From: Muribaculaceae bacterium
Lineage (GTDB): Bacteria; Bacteroidota; Bacteroidia; Bacteroidales; Muribaculaceae
Reading direction: 5' to 3'
NCBI GenBank assembly: GCA_022509085.1
Contig: JAFLTW010000001.1
Span: 1-64,000, forward strand
DNA length: 64,000 bases
Every line of letters begins with the position of its first letter. Position 1 is the first letter of the stretch. Shown one piece after another: positions 54,339-64,000 of the stretch. The notes beneath the pieces were generated by a model. It had not been told where the DNA came from. It made no database searches and was given only the letters and a program-made list of their open reading frames with translations. Made by a program: the position numbers and the translations under genes.

Positions 54339-56672
54339 ATGAAAATCATAAAAGCTATTTTCATCATTATATTACTCGCTTTAAGCGTAAACTATGCAAC
54401 TGCTTCAACCCCGGGAAAGAGCAGTTTCAAGACCGGCAACGGACAGTTCTTGCTCAACGGCGAACCATTCATAATAAAAGCTGCTGAGCTACATTATCCC
54501 CGTATTCCAAAAGAATATTGGGATCACCGCATAAAGCTTACCAAGGCTTTGGGGATGAACACGGTGTGCCTTTATACCTTCTGGAATGCGCATGAACCCG
54601 TAGAGGGAGAGTTTGACTTCTCCGGACAGAACGATATCCGCGAATTCATTAAGCTTTGCGAGGCCAACGGGATGAACGTAATCTTGAGGCCCGGGCCATA
54701 TGTATGTGCGGAATGGGAGATGGGCGGACTGCCATGGTGGCTGCTCAAAAAGAAAGACATCCGCCTGAGAGAAAACGACCCCTATTTTCTTGAGAGAGTC
54801 GAGAAATTTCAGGAGGCGCTTGCCCGGGAGGTAGGCGATCTTACCATAGACAACGGCGGACCGATTCTGATGATTCAGGTCGAGAATGAATACGGAGCCT
54901 ACGGTGAAGACAAAGATTATATCCGAAATATAAGAGACATCTTGAGGAGGCATTATGGAGAAGACATTCTCATGTTTCAGTGCGACTGGTCTTCAAACTT
55001 TACAGCCAATGGGCTGGACGACCTTCTTTGGACCATGAATTTCGGCACGGGAGCCGACATCGACAGTCAGTTCAGTCAGCTTAAACAGTTGCGACCCGAC
55101 AGTCCGCTCATGTGTTCGGAATTCTGGAGCGGATGGTTCGACAAATGGGGAGCTGCCCACGAGACACGTGACGCTCAAGACATGATTGCCGGCATCGACG
55201 AGATGCTTTCCAAGGGTATTTCCTTCAGCCTGTATATGACACATGGAGGCACCAACTGGGGCCACTGGGCCGGTGCCAACTCACCCGGATATTCCCCGGA
55301 TGTTACATCGTATGATTATGACGCTCCAATCAATGAATCAGGCCAACCAACTGAGAAATACCGGCTTTTGAGAAACACGCTGGAGAAATATCTGAGCCCC
55401 GGAGATACGCTCCCCGGAATTCCGGAACTTATAAGTCCAATCTCAATCGAAAGATTTTCACTCAAAGAGGTGGCGCCGCTGGCTTACAATATGCCGGAAC
55501 CCTTAAAAGACAGCCTGATACATCCGATGGAGGATTACGATATGGGCTTCGGCAGCATACAATATTCCACACTTCTCCCCGCCGTGGAAGAGGGCACGAT
55601 ACTCGAAGTGTCAGAACCTCACGACTATGCACAGGTGTTTGTTGACGGCAAACTGATTGGTATGCTCGACAGAAGAAACGGTGATAAGGAAATTATACTA
55701 CCCGGTAATAGGGAGGGAGCCCGGCTCGACATACTCGTGGAAGCCACCGGCAGAATCAACTTCGGAAGGGCCATCAAAGACCATAAAGGAATAACAGAAT
55801 ATGTGGCTCTAAAAAATCAGAATGACAATAAGGTATCTGAAATCAACGACTGGGAAGTATATCTGATTCCCGACCAACTTTCTTTTTATGAGTCGTTGAA
55901 TTTCCTTCCGATAGCAGCACTCTCCGAAGTCTTCACCGACAGATTGCCTCGGGGAGCTTACATGGGCACGTTCGAAGTGGGTTCACCCTCCGACACCTTC
56001 ATCGATCTCTCATCATGGGGAAAAGGCCTTCTCTACATCAACGGCCATGCTATCGGAAGATTCTGGGAAATCGGTCCGCAGCAAACCCTTTACGTTCCCG
56101 GTCCATGGCTGAAAGAGGGGGAGAACGAGATTCTTATATTTGATATTCTTGGACCCCAAAAAGCAGAAGTGGAGGGACTCACTTATCCGATATTAGATAG
56201 CCTCAACATAAAAGGTAACGTCGCGAAAGAAACAAAAGACCTCACTGACCTTTCCTATGCTCTTTCCTTATCGTTCCCGGATGGAAACGGATGGAAGCGC
56301 CAGAAATTTGATAAAAGAATTGAAACGCGGTTCATAGCGATTGAACCGGTGGAGACCTTTGACGCTGAAGCTCCTGCAATAGCCGAAATCTACCTCCTTG
56401 ACGAGAACGGCAACCGCATAGACCGCGAGAAGATGACAGTGACGGCATCTTCAGAAGACTTCTCTACAGGCAACAATTCCGCAGCTAAAATCATTGACCT
56501 GCAGGAGTCTACATACTGGCGTCCTGACGACTACGACAAGTCTCCATTCGTTATTATAGATTTAGGGAGTGTCAAGACTGTAGGCGGCATCGAATATCTG
56601 CCAAGGATGGAGACGGGTGCTCCCGGAAGTGTGAAATCGCTAAAAATATACGGTTCTTCCGAGCTAAAATAG
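54339..56672 (+). CDS. GH35 beta-galactosidase with C-terminal discoidin-like region
   Basis: AAELHYPRIPKEYWDHRIKLTKALGMNTVCLYTFWNAHEP; RPGPYVCAEWEMGGLPWWLL; QVENEYG; SEFWSGWFDKWG. Confidence 0.96.
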   Translation: MKIIKAIFIIILLALSVNYATASTPGKSSFKTGNGQFLLNGEPFIIKAAELHYPRIPKEYWDHRIKLTKALGMNTVCLYTFWNAHEPVEGEFDFSGQNDIREFIKLCEANGMNVILRPGPYVCAEWEMGGLPWWLLKKKDIRLRENDPYFLERVEKFQEALAREVGDLTIDNGGPILMIQVENEYGAYGEDKDYIRNIRDILRRHYGEDILMFQCDWSSNFTANGLDDLLWTMNFGTGADIDSQFSQLKQLRPDSPLMCSEFWSGWFDKWGAAHETRDAQDMIAGIDEMLSKGISFSLYMTHGGTNWGHWAGANSPGYSPDVTSYDYDAPINESGQPTEKYRLLRNTLEKYLSPGDTLPGIPELISPISIERFSLKEVAPLAYNMPEPLKDSLIHPMEDYDMGFGSIQYSTLLPAVEEGTILEVSEPHDYAQVFVDGKLIGMLDRRNGDKEIILPGNREGARLDILVEATGRINFGRAIKDHKGITEYVALKNQNDNKVSEINDWEVYLIPDQLSFYESLNFLPIAALSEVFTDRLPRGAYMGTFEVGSPSDTFIDLSSWGKGLLYINGHAIGRFWEIGPQQTLYVPGPWLKEGENEILIFDILGPQKAEVEGLTYPILDSLNIKGNVAKETKDLTDLSYALSLSFPDGNGWKRQKFDKRIETRFIAIEPVETFDAEAPAIAEIYLLDENGNRIDREKMTVTASSEDFSTGNNSAAKIIDLQESTYWRPDDYDKSPFVIIDLGSVKTVGGIEYLPRMETGAPGSVKSLKIYGSSELK

Positions 56673-56742
56673 TCTCCGGTTTTTGTGTTATGGTTAATTT
56701 TAAGTAATTTTACCGAATATTTGGATAGGCAGCAAATACGAT

Positions 56743-57948
56743 ATGCGATCTATCCGCAGGAAGGTAGAGATGCCAACTGAAGAAAAGAGATACGTAGGAA
56801 TATTTAACGACAGTTTCCCGCCGATTATCGACGGAGTGACTCAGACTATCCTCAACTATGTGGATTGGCTCCGATCCCATGGTTATGACCCTTGTGTGGT
56901 TACCCCTTACAATCCCGTAAAGACGGAGGTACCCTACAAGGTGATGCGTTATTTCTCCCTTCCCATCCGTTCGCGTCATCCCTATCGGTATGGATATCCT
57001 AAGCTTGACCCTTACATATGGGGGAAGATGCGAAACACGCCGTTCCGGCTTATCCATTCGCATTCTCCATTTGCTGCCGGCAGACTTGGGGTATATGCAA
57101 AGAAACATCAGGGAATGCCCCTGATCGGCACGTTCCACTCCAAGTATAAAAGCGACCTGAAGCATTCCTTCAAGTTGATGCCCTTCTGTGTGCCAATCAT
57201 CATGAAGCGTATCCTCAATTTCTACAACGCATGCGACGAGGTTTGGATACCGCAGGCATCGGTTGAGGAGACCGTAAGGGAATACGGGTACAAGGGAAAG
57301 CTGGAGGTGGTTGACAACGGGATTGACTATAAGGACAATCACGTGGCAGACATTCGTGCCTACAAGGCTGAGTCTCGGAAACTGTTCGGCATTCCCGACG
57401 ATACACTCACTTTGCTTTTTGTGGGCCAGCATATCTGGGAAAAAGGTATAGGTATCATTGTAGACGCACTGGCGCGCGTGAAACCCGATGTGAAGTTCCG
57501 TATGGAATTTATAGGGGAGGGGTATGCGAAAGCTGACCTTTTGAAGATGATAGATGAAAGAGGTCTTTCATCCCGGGTGGTGACCAACCATCTGATAATG
57601 GACAGGGAGGAACTTGGGCGCCATTATGCGGCTGCCGACCTGTTCCTTTTCCCGTCGCTCTACGACAATGCACCCCTCGTGGTGAGGGAGGCGGCAAGCC
57701 TTGGCACACCCTCCATCATTCCAAATGGTTCCACCACCTCCGAGGTGGTGACAGACGGCGTTAACGGTTTCCTGTCGCAACATTCCGCTGATGCCTACGC
57801 CCGAATGATAGAGCGGCTCTATGATAAAAGAGACGGACTTGTGGAGGTGGGCCTCAATGCCAGTGATTCCTTCGTAAGAGGTTGGAACGACGTGATGGAA
57901 GAGGTGGCCGACCGATATGAGAAACTGATAAAACGAACCACGAGGTGA
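56743..57948 (+). CDS. GT4-family glycosyltransferase
   Basis: GIFNDSFPPIIDGVTQTILNYVDWL; FLFPSLYDNAPLVVREAASLGTPSII. Confidence 0.94.
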   Translation: MRSIRRKVEMPTEEKRYVGIFNDSFPPIIDGVTQTILNYVDWLRSHGYDPCVVTPYNPVKTEVPYKVMRYFSLPIRSRHPYRYGYPKLDPYIWGKMRNTPFRLIHSHSPFAAGRLGVYAKKHQGMPLIGTFHSKYKSDLKHSFKLMPFCVPIIMKRILNFYNACDEVWIPQASVEETVREYGYKGKLEVVDNGIDYKDNHVADIRAYKAESRKLFGIPDDTLTLLFVGQHIWEKGIGIIVDALARVKPDVKFRMEFIGEGYAKADLLKMIDERGLSSRVVTNHLIMDREELGRHYAAADLFLFPSLYDNAPLVVREAASLGTPSIIPNGSTTSEVVTDGVNGFLSQHSADAYARMIERLYDKRDGLVEVGLNASDSFVRGWNDVMEEVADRYEKLIKRTTR

Positions 57949-59144
57949 CAGAACCTGCTGAAGAAACGAAACCTGTAACTACCAACAGTCAACAAAACGG
58001 GGAACCTTCCGCCGACAGCAGTTCGTTTTCTGCGTGGAAGGTGATACTGCCTGTTGCCATCGGCATCACTGTGGTGGTGCTTCTGTTTATCCACGATGCC
58101 AGGAAAGAGAATCTTGAAGAGGTGTGGCGCAGTATCCACTTTGACGCAAGAGCAATTTTCTGCATCCTGCTTGGCTTTCTCTTCATGCTCGGAAGAGACT
58201 TCGGCATGAGCTGGAGGTTTCGGGCGCTAACCGACAGGGCGCTTCCCTGGAAGTCGGCATTCGAGGTAGACTTTCTTTGTGAATTCACTTCATGCATCAC
58301 GCCCTCAGCCGTCGGGGGAAGTTCAATGGGAATGGTGTTTCTCAACACTAAGGGGATAGAGTTCGGAAGGGCTACCACACTGATGATGACCACCCTCTTC
58401 CTCGACGAGCTTTTCTTCGTTGTGGCGTGCCCCATCATCGTGTTGCTCACCCCCGTCAACGAGCTTTTCAATTCCGGAGCAGGTGCATTTTCTCACGGCA
58501 TCAAGATCACTTTCTGGATAGTATACTCCATCCTTTTTGCCTGGACCCTCATCCTGTTCACGGGAATCATATGGAAACCCTTCTGGATCAAGAAGGTGTT
58601 GAACAAGGTGACCAGCCTCAAATGGTTGAGGAAATGGCACGACAAGGCTCTTGACCTTGCCGACAATATGGTGGATACCGGGAAGGAGCTTCGAACCAAG
58701 CCTTTCCGGTTCTGGCTTGAAGTTTTCTGCGGCACCGCGCTCTCATGGACATCACGCTACTTGGTGGTAAACGCGCTTTTCCTGGGGTTTGTAGCTACGG
58801 CCGACCCCTATCAATGGGTGATATTTGCCCGCGAATTCGTTTTGTGGGTGGTTCTCAATGTCTCGCCTACACCCGGAGGTTCCGGACTTAGCGAGTGGCT
58901 CTTCTCCGAATATTACGGCGACCTCGTGTCAAGCGCAGGACTGGCTCTTATTTTGGCCGTATTCTGGCGCATAATCTCCTACTATGTGTATCTGATTATC
59001 GGCGCTATAATCATACCCGGATGGCTTAAAAACTCCGTCAGGAAAATGCATCGGCGCATCGCGGGCACTAAAAAATCTGCAGAAATCACTCCAAACGCTG
59101 AAAATAAGGCTTCAGAAGGAGCCTCCAATACTACGGAAAGCTGA
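57945..59144 (+). CDS. Lysylphosphatidylglycerol synthase/flippase-family membrane protein
   Basis: Polytopic; FLCEFTSCITPSAVGGSSMGMVFLNTKGIEFGRATTLMMTTLFLDELFF; overlaps GT4 gene by 4 nt. Confidence 0.85.
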   Translation: MTEPAEETKPVTTNSQQNGEPSADSSSFSAWKVILPVAIGITVVVLLFIHDARKENLEEVWRSIHFDARAIFCILLGFLFMLGRDFGMSWRFRALTDRALPWKSAFEVDFLCEFTSCITPSAVGGSSMGMVFLNTKGIEFGRATTLMMTTLFLDELFFVVACPIIVLLTPVNELFNSGAGAFSHGIKITFWIVYSILFAWTLILFTGIIWKPFWIKKVLNKVTSLKWLRKWHDKALDLADNMVDTGKELRTKPFRFWLEVFCGTALSWTSRYLVVNALFLGFVATADPYQWVIFAREFVLWVVLNVSPTPGGSGLSEWLFSEYYGDLVSSAGLALILAVFWRIISYYVYLIIGAIIIPGWLKNSVRKMHRRIAGTKKSAEITPNAENKASEGASNTTES

Positions 59145-59162
59145 TTTTTGGAAATTTTTTAT

Positions 59163-59170
59163 TAACTTTG
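59163..59170 (+). promoter_or_regulatory. Promoter -7 box TAACTTTG
   Basis: TAnnTTTG upstream of PPi-PFK gene. Confidence 0.6.
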
Positions 59171-59231
59171 CACAAAAGACCAGACAGAAGTTTGAATTCT
59201 GCAACATAAAACAATTTTAAGGTAAAAGAAT

Positions 59232-60887
59232 ATGAAAAAGAGTGCCCTTCAGAGAGTAAGAGCAGAGTACCAGCCCAAATTGCCCAAGTCGCTTCAGGGT
59301 CCCGTGAAACTTAAAGTAGGCAAGGCAACGGAATCTGTTGCCAATCAGGAAGATATCAAGAATCTCTTCCCCCATACCTATGGAATGCCGGTTGTGGAAT
59401 TCGAACGCGATGAGAACCCCAGCCGACTGGAGGAACCCTTTAATGTAGGTATCATACTCTCCGGTGGCCAGGCTCCAGGCGGCCACAATGTGGTGAGCGG
59501 TATATTCGACGGTATCAAGTCTCTCAACCGTGAGTCTCGTCTCTACGGCTTCCTGATGGGTCCCTCCGGGTTCATCAAGCATCAGTATATGGAGCTGACA
59601 GCCGGCTACATCAAGGAATACCGCAACACTGGCGGTTTCGACATAATAGGTAGCGGCCGCACAAAACTTGAGACTCCCGAGCAGTTCGAGTCAGGTCTCA
59701 AGATTCTTAAAGAACTCGACATCAAGGCACTCGTAATTATCGGCGGAGACGACTCCAACACAAATGCAGCAGTCCTTGCTGAATATTACAAAAGCAAGGG
59801 TGAGGATATTCAGGTGATCGGAGTGCCCAAGACCATAGACGGTGACCTGAAAAATGAATGGATCGAGGCGTCCTTCGGTTTCGACACTGCTTGCAAGGTA
59901 TACAGCGAGGTGATCGGCAATATCCAGCGTGACTGCAATTCGGCCAAGAAATACTATCATTTCATCAAACTTATGGGTAGGTCGGCAAGCCATATCGCAC
60001 TTGAATGCGCGCTCCAGACTCAGCCCAACTACTGCATCATATCCGAAGAGGTGCAGGCAAAGAGGATGACCCTTGACAATATAGTAAGCGCTCTCTGCTA
60101 CATGATAGCCGAAAGGGCCAAACTTGGATGGAATTTCGGCACAGTGCTCGTGCCGGAGGGCCTCATCGAGTTTATCCCCTCAATGAAGAAGCTGATACAG
60201 GAAATGAACGATGTGCTTGTAGAGTATGCCGCCGAACTTGAAGGCCTTGAGGAACTCGACAAACTGCGCGCCATCCATTCCCACCTCAGCGAGGGCAACA
60301 AGGAACTCTTCAAGAGTCTGCCGAAAGACATCGCCCTTCAGCTCAGCCTCGACCGCGACAGCCATGGCAACGTGCAGGTGTCGCTCATCGACACTGAAAG
60401 CCTCATTTCACGTATGGTAGCCAAGCGTCTCGAGGAGATGGAGGAAGAGGGTCAGTATTCGGGCAAATTTGCCACCCAGCACCACTTCTTCGGCTACGAA
60501 GGCCGTTGCGCTGACCCCTCCAACTTTGACGCCGACTATACGTATTCTCTCGGTTTCAACGCAGCCATGCTCATCAATGCAGGTCTTACGGGCTATATGT
60601 CAAGCGTCCGCAACCTCACCGACAAACCTGAAAATTGGATTGCAGGGGGTATACCCATCACTATGATGATGAACATGGAGAAGCGCCACGGCGAGATGAA
60701 GCCTGTGATTCAGAAAGCGCTGGTGAACCTCAACGGCAAACCTTATCTGAAATTTGCCTCCATGCGCGACACACTCATGCTTAATACTCTTTACCAATAC
60801 CCGGGCCCCATCCAGTATTTCGGCCCGGCAGAGGTGTGCGACCGTCCCTCGATGACGCTGCTCCTCGAGCATGGGAAAGAGGTATAA
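59232..60887 (+). CDS. pfp: PPi-dependent 6-phosphofructokinase
   Basis: GIILSGGQAPGGHNVVSGIFDG; LVIIGGDDSNTNAAVLAEY; GVPKTIDGDLKNEWIEASFGFDTA. Confidence 0.97.
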   Translation: MKKSALQRVRAEYQPKLPKSLQGPVKLKVGKATESVANQEDIKNLFPHTYGMPVVEFERDENPSRLEEPFNVGIILSGGQAPGGHNVVSGIFDGIKSLNRESRLYGFLMGPSGFIKHQYMELTAGYIKEYRNTGGFDIIGSGRTKLETPEQFESGLKILKELDIKALVIIGGDDSNTNAAVLAEYYKSKGEDIQVIGVPKTIDGDLKNEWIEASFGFDTACKVYSEVIGNIQRDCNSAKKYYHFIKLMGRSASHIALECALQTQPNYCIISEEVQAKRMTLDNIVSALCYMIAERAKLGWNFGTVLVPEGLIEFIPSMKKLIQEMNDVLVEYAAELEGLEELDKLRAIHSHLSEGNKELFKSLPKDIALQLSLDRDSHGNVQVSLIDTESLISRMVAKRLEEMEEEGQYSGKFATQHHFFGYEGRCADPSNFDADYTYSLGFNAAMLINAGLTGYMSSVRNLTDKPENWIAGGIPITMMMNMEKRHGEMKPVIQKALVNLNGKPYLKFASMRDTLMLNTLYQYPGPIQYFGPAEVCDRPSMTLLLEHGKEV

Positions 60888-60909
60888 TCTATAAAATTGA
60901 CATAACAGA

Positions 60910-61416
60910 ATGAAAATCTTAAAGTTATTCGCCTTTACAATAATTACTGTGGCTCTGACTGCCTGTGGAGGCAAAAAATCAGAGCAGGAAACTGCCACCG
61001 ACCAGAAAGATGGTACGGAAATTGTGGAAAATACCGACGGACATAAGTCTCCACTTCCTGAGAGCACTCTGTCCAACCCCAATTTCATTGTGAAAGACCA
61101 TCTTCTCATATCGGAAAACCTCCCCATCGTGGTTGATTTCTACGCCGACTGGTGCCCTCCCTGCAAGGCTTATGCACCTGTTTTCGAGGAAGTGAGCCGG
61201 AAATATGCGAATTCTGCCGTATTCGTAAGTATCAATGTGGAGGAATACCCGGAAATAACCAAAGCCTACGGTGTACAGTCCATACCAACCACGGCCTTCA
61301 TCTATGCCGGCGGAGCTCTTTTGGGTACCCAGAAAGGCAAGATGGAAGCTCCTCAACTGGAGGAATATGTGAATCAGCTCATTGCCACGAATGCAGGCAG
61401 CAATATGAGCATATAA
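60910..61416 (+). CDS. Thioredoxin-family lipoprotein
   Basis: Lipobox LTACGGK; VVDFYADWCPPCKAYAPVFEEVS. Confidence 0.93.
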   Translation: MKILKLFAFTIITVALTACGGKKSEQETATDQKDGTEIVENTDGHKSPLPESTLSNPNFIVKDHLLISENLPIVVDFYADWCPPCKAYAPVFEEVSRKYANSAVFVSINVEEYPEITKAYGVQSIPTTAFIYAGGALLGTQKGKMEAPQLEEYVNQLIATNAGSNMSI

Positions 61417-61446
61417 TTGATAAACTACTAACCTAACGAAATAATA

Positions 61447-62925
61447 ATGGGAATAGAAACAGCAACTAATCGTATAGAGAGTCTGAAAGACAAGGCTTGG
61501 GCACGCTGGACTGCACTCGTTCTTCTGGCCGGGGCAATGTTTTTCTCCTACATCTTTATGGATGTGCTCTCGCCACTGCAACAGTATCTGCAAGACCAGG
61601 CAGGATGGGATCCGCAGGCTTACGGACGCTTTGCCGGTTCGGAAACGTTCCTCAACGTCTTCGTTTTCTTCCTTATCTTCGCGGGTATCATTCTCGACAA
61701 GATGGGTGTCCGCTTCACAGCAATCCTGTCGGGCAGCGTGATGTTTGTGGGTGGATTCATCAACTATTATGCGCTCACCGACTCTTTCCAGACGAGTTCG
61801 CTCGCCACATTCATGGACCATTTCATCAACCTTCCTGACACGTGGTGGAACATAACGCCGTTCTATGCCGGCATGCCGGCGTCAGCCAAGCTCTCCGCCA
61901 TCGGTTTCATGGTGTTCGGTTGCGGTGTGGAAATGGCCGGTATCACAGTGTCACGTGGTATCGTGAAATGGTTCCAGGGTAAGGAGATGGCTCTTGCTAT
62001 GGGTGCAGAGATGGCTCTTGCACGTGTAGGTGTGGCCGTAGTGGTGCTCGGTTCGCCGTTCCTTGCAGAACTCGGCGGCAACATCAGTGTGTCACGCCCC
62101 ATCGCGGTGGCCATGCTGCTGCTCCTTGTAGGTCTGATTTCCTTTATCGTCTATGCCTTTATGGACAAGAAACTTGAGAAGGAGATCGGCAATACGGAAG
62201 AAAAGGACGATCCCTTCAAGGTTTCCGACCTTAAATACATATTCTCCTCGAAGGTATTCTGGATTGTTGCCCTCCTCTGTGTGCTCTATTACTCGGCAAT
62301 ATTCCCGTTCCAGAAATACGCCATCAATATGCTTCAGTGCAACCTTGGCATCTCCGCACAGGATGCTGGGTTCGTATTCTTCGTGTTCCCGCTTGGAGCA
62401 GCTGCCATCACGCCTGTGCTCGGCAATTTCCTCGACCGCAAGGGTAAGGGTGCCACGATGCTGATTTTCGGAGCCTTGCTGATGATAGTATGCCACCTTA
62501 CGTTTGCTTTCGTGCTTCCGGCTACAGGTTCAACACTGATTGCCTATGGTGCTATTATCCTGCTCGGCATAAGCTTCTCTCTCGTTCCGGCATCTCTCTG
62601 GCCCTCGGTTCCCAAGCTGGTAGATGGTAAACTTCTTGGTTCTGCATACGCTGTTATCTTCTGGATTCAGAACATAGGCCTTTACGCCTTCCCGATGATT
62701 ATCGGTGCCGTTCTGGCAGCCACAAACCCCGGCATAGAGAATCCTCTCGAGTATAATTACACCATTCCGATGGTAGTGTTTGCCGGTCTTGGAGTCCTTG
62801 CCCTTGTTCTCGGCATCGCTCTCAAGGCACTCGATGCCAAACATCATTACGGACTCGAAGAGCCCAATATCAAGGGTGAGGCTGAAGAGGCCATCACTCC
62901 CGAAGTGCTTGAGGCTGAAATGTAA
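61447..62925 (+). CDS. MFS transporter
   Basis: Twelve-TM protein; FAGIILDKMGVRFTAILSGSVMFVGGFI; VKWFQGKEMALAMG. Confidence 0.88.
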   Translation: MGIETATNRIESLKDKAWARWTALVLLAGAMFFSYIFMDVLSPLQQYLQDQAGWDPQAYGRFAGSETFLNVFVFFLIFAGIILDKMGVRFTAILSGSVMFVGGFINYYALTDSFQTSSLATFMDHFINLPDTWWNITPFYAGMPASAKLSAIGFMVFGCGVEMAGITVSRGIVKWFQGKEMALAMGAEMALARVGVAVVVLGSPFLAELGGNISVSRPIAVAMLLLLVGLISFIVYAFMDKKLEKEIGNTEEKDDPFKVSDLKYIFSSKVFWIVALLCVLYYSAIFPFQKYAINMLQCNLGISAQDAGFVFFVFPLGAAAITPVLGNFLDRKGKGATMLIFGALLMIVCHLTFAFVLPATGSTLIAYGAIILLGISFSLVPASLWPSVPKLVDGKLLGSAYAVIFWIQNIGLYAFPMIIGAVLAATNPGIENPLEYNYTIPMVVFAGLGVLALVLGIALKALDAKHHYGLEEPNIKGEAEEAITPEVLEAEM

Positions 62926-62940
62926 TTATTTTCTTATGCG

Positions 62941-62976
62941 ATAAATAAAAACGCCTGAACAGGCGTTTTTATTTAT
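62941..62976. terminator. Terminator hairpin
   Basis: 17-bp inverted repeat ataaataaaaacgcctg/caggcgtttttatttat. Confidence 0.9.
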
Positions 62977-62999
62977 ATAGCAAGGAATAGAGATAATAT

Positions 63000-64000
63000 A
63001 TGAAGAGATATCTTTCGGTTTTGTTGGTTTCACTTCTATGGCTTTCCGGTTTTGGAGAAACAGTAAGCCAGAAGGAGGCTTCCCGGATTGCCCATATGTT
63101 TTTTAACGAGGCAGCCGGGAAAGTGACTGCGCCGCCAAAACTGGTCTACAACGGGAGGAAACTGACCACCGGAAGACTCTTTACACCCTTTTACGTCTAT
63201 AACACGCCTATGGGAGGATTCGTGATCGTTTCGGCCGACAACAAGGCCTTTCCGATTATCGGATTCAGCCTTAAGGACAGTTTTGACCCCGAGAAATTGG
63301 GAGAGACAGAACTGGCGCTGCTGAAGACTTATGCTCTGGAGGTGGAATATATCCGCTATGACTCTCAACCGGTGGAAGAGACAGTATGGGCCTGGCAGAA
63401 TATCGGCAGCTATATAAACGGAGTTCTTGGAAGCAAGTATGAAGCCACTGATCCTAATATATCTATAGAGGAAGCCGTTACTCTCATCGAGAAGGCCATA
63501 GACAAGGATAATGCCGTCTATTCCGATATCTTTACCCCTGCTCAATGGCAAGATATGGTTGACGAGGAACTGCAGCAGAAGCAATCGGTGGCTCTGGCAA
63601 TAATAGGCAACGATAATCTTTACCCTATCGTGGTGTATGGCAGGCAAGGGAACTTCTACCGTCTGGAGATGACCACACGCAACAGCTGGCTGATGCGTCT
63701 CAATGCCACGGAGATTATCCCTGCCAATATGGTGGCCGTTTCCGGTAGGGTAGAGGTTGCGGAAGAGGAGGATGAGGCAGACGTTCCGTTTGCCGACCTT
63801 GACACCTTCCTGACGGAAGTCTCGCAGATTGAGAGCGAACGCCGGGAATTGCCATCGATTGTAGAACCGCGTCTGAGTCTTGACCCGATAGTCAGATATA
63901 ACGGTTCGGGACACACAGAGATTCTCCTTCCGGAGAGCGCCTTCCTGGCCAGAGTATATAATCTGTCGGGGAGCTTGGTGAGGAGCTTTACGTATTCCGA
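63000..64000 (+). CDS. Secreted protein with N-terminal Spi (streptopain-propeptide-like) domain, truncated by window edge
   Basis: Manual translation MKRYLSVLLVSLLWLSGFGETVSQKEASRIAHMFFNEAAGK...FTPFYVYNTPMGGFVIVSADNKAFPIIGFS; open to position 64000. Confidence 0.7.
   Translation, partial: MKRYLSVLLVSLLWLSGFGETVSQKEASRIAHMFFNEAAGKVTAPPKLVYNGRKLTTGRLFTPFYVYNTPMGGFVIVSADNKAFPIIGFSLKDSFDPEKLGETELALLKTYALEVEYIRYDSQPVEETVWAWQNIGSYINGVLGSKYEATDPNISIEEAVTLIEKAIDKDNAVYSDIFTPAQWQDMVDEELQQKQSVALAIIGNDNLYPIVVYGRQGNFYRLEMTTRNSWLMRLNATEIIPANMVAVSGRVEVAEEEDEADVPFADLDTFLTEVSQIESERRELPSIVEPRLSLDPIVRYNGSGHTEILLPESAFLARVYNLSGSLVRSFTYS

Noticed and set aside
61447-62925. MFS transporter as a distant OxlT oxalate:formate antiporter
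   Set aside because: More than 50 kb from frc/oxc and no specific OxlT similarity noticed; annotated only as MFS.

Overview
The window looks like chromosomal DNA from a Bacteroidales bacterium, plausibly Muribaculaceae-like. This rests on TAnnTTTG-type -7 promoter boxes, the RprXY-type two-component pair, PPDK plus PPi-PFK, and typical protein families; taxonomy is inference. From left to right it contains: an IS110-family transposase with imperfect subterminal inverted repeats; a secreted GH13 amylase; an apparent oxalate-use locus (frc-oxc-AEC permease, divergent NifJ-type PFOR, MarR regulator, DcaP-like porin); DUF3737, MalY/PatB and MATE genes; an RND tripartite pump followed by an LpxA homologue; a small accessory patch (GH24 lysozyme-like protein, orphan ORF with structured leader, YaaA, Fic/DUF3791/MNT toxin-antitoxin-like cluster, candidate structured ncRNA, AAA/PD-(D/E)XK protein); ppdK; a housekeeping run (cdsA, ftsH, rsfS, sod); a thiamine operon continuous with plsC and a two-component system; a C11 peptidase, MscS, ThiF/HesA, GH35, GT4 plus flippase, PPi-PFK, a thioredoxin-like lipoprotein and an MFS transporter; and a truncated Spi-domain protein at the right edge. 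The strongest candidates for follow-up are a roughly 280-nt intergenic RNA-like element at 30129-30420 (promoter box, several nested perfect stems, terminator), an unlisted 50-aa truncated MNT nucleotidyltransferase ORF overlapping the Fic stop codon (28503-28655), and the oxalate locus with a motif shared between the frc/nifJ and marR upstream regions. No tRNA, rRNA or CRISPR array was recognised. All homology calls are by eye from the protein sequences; no searches were run.
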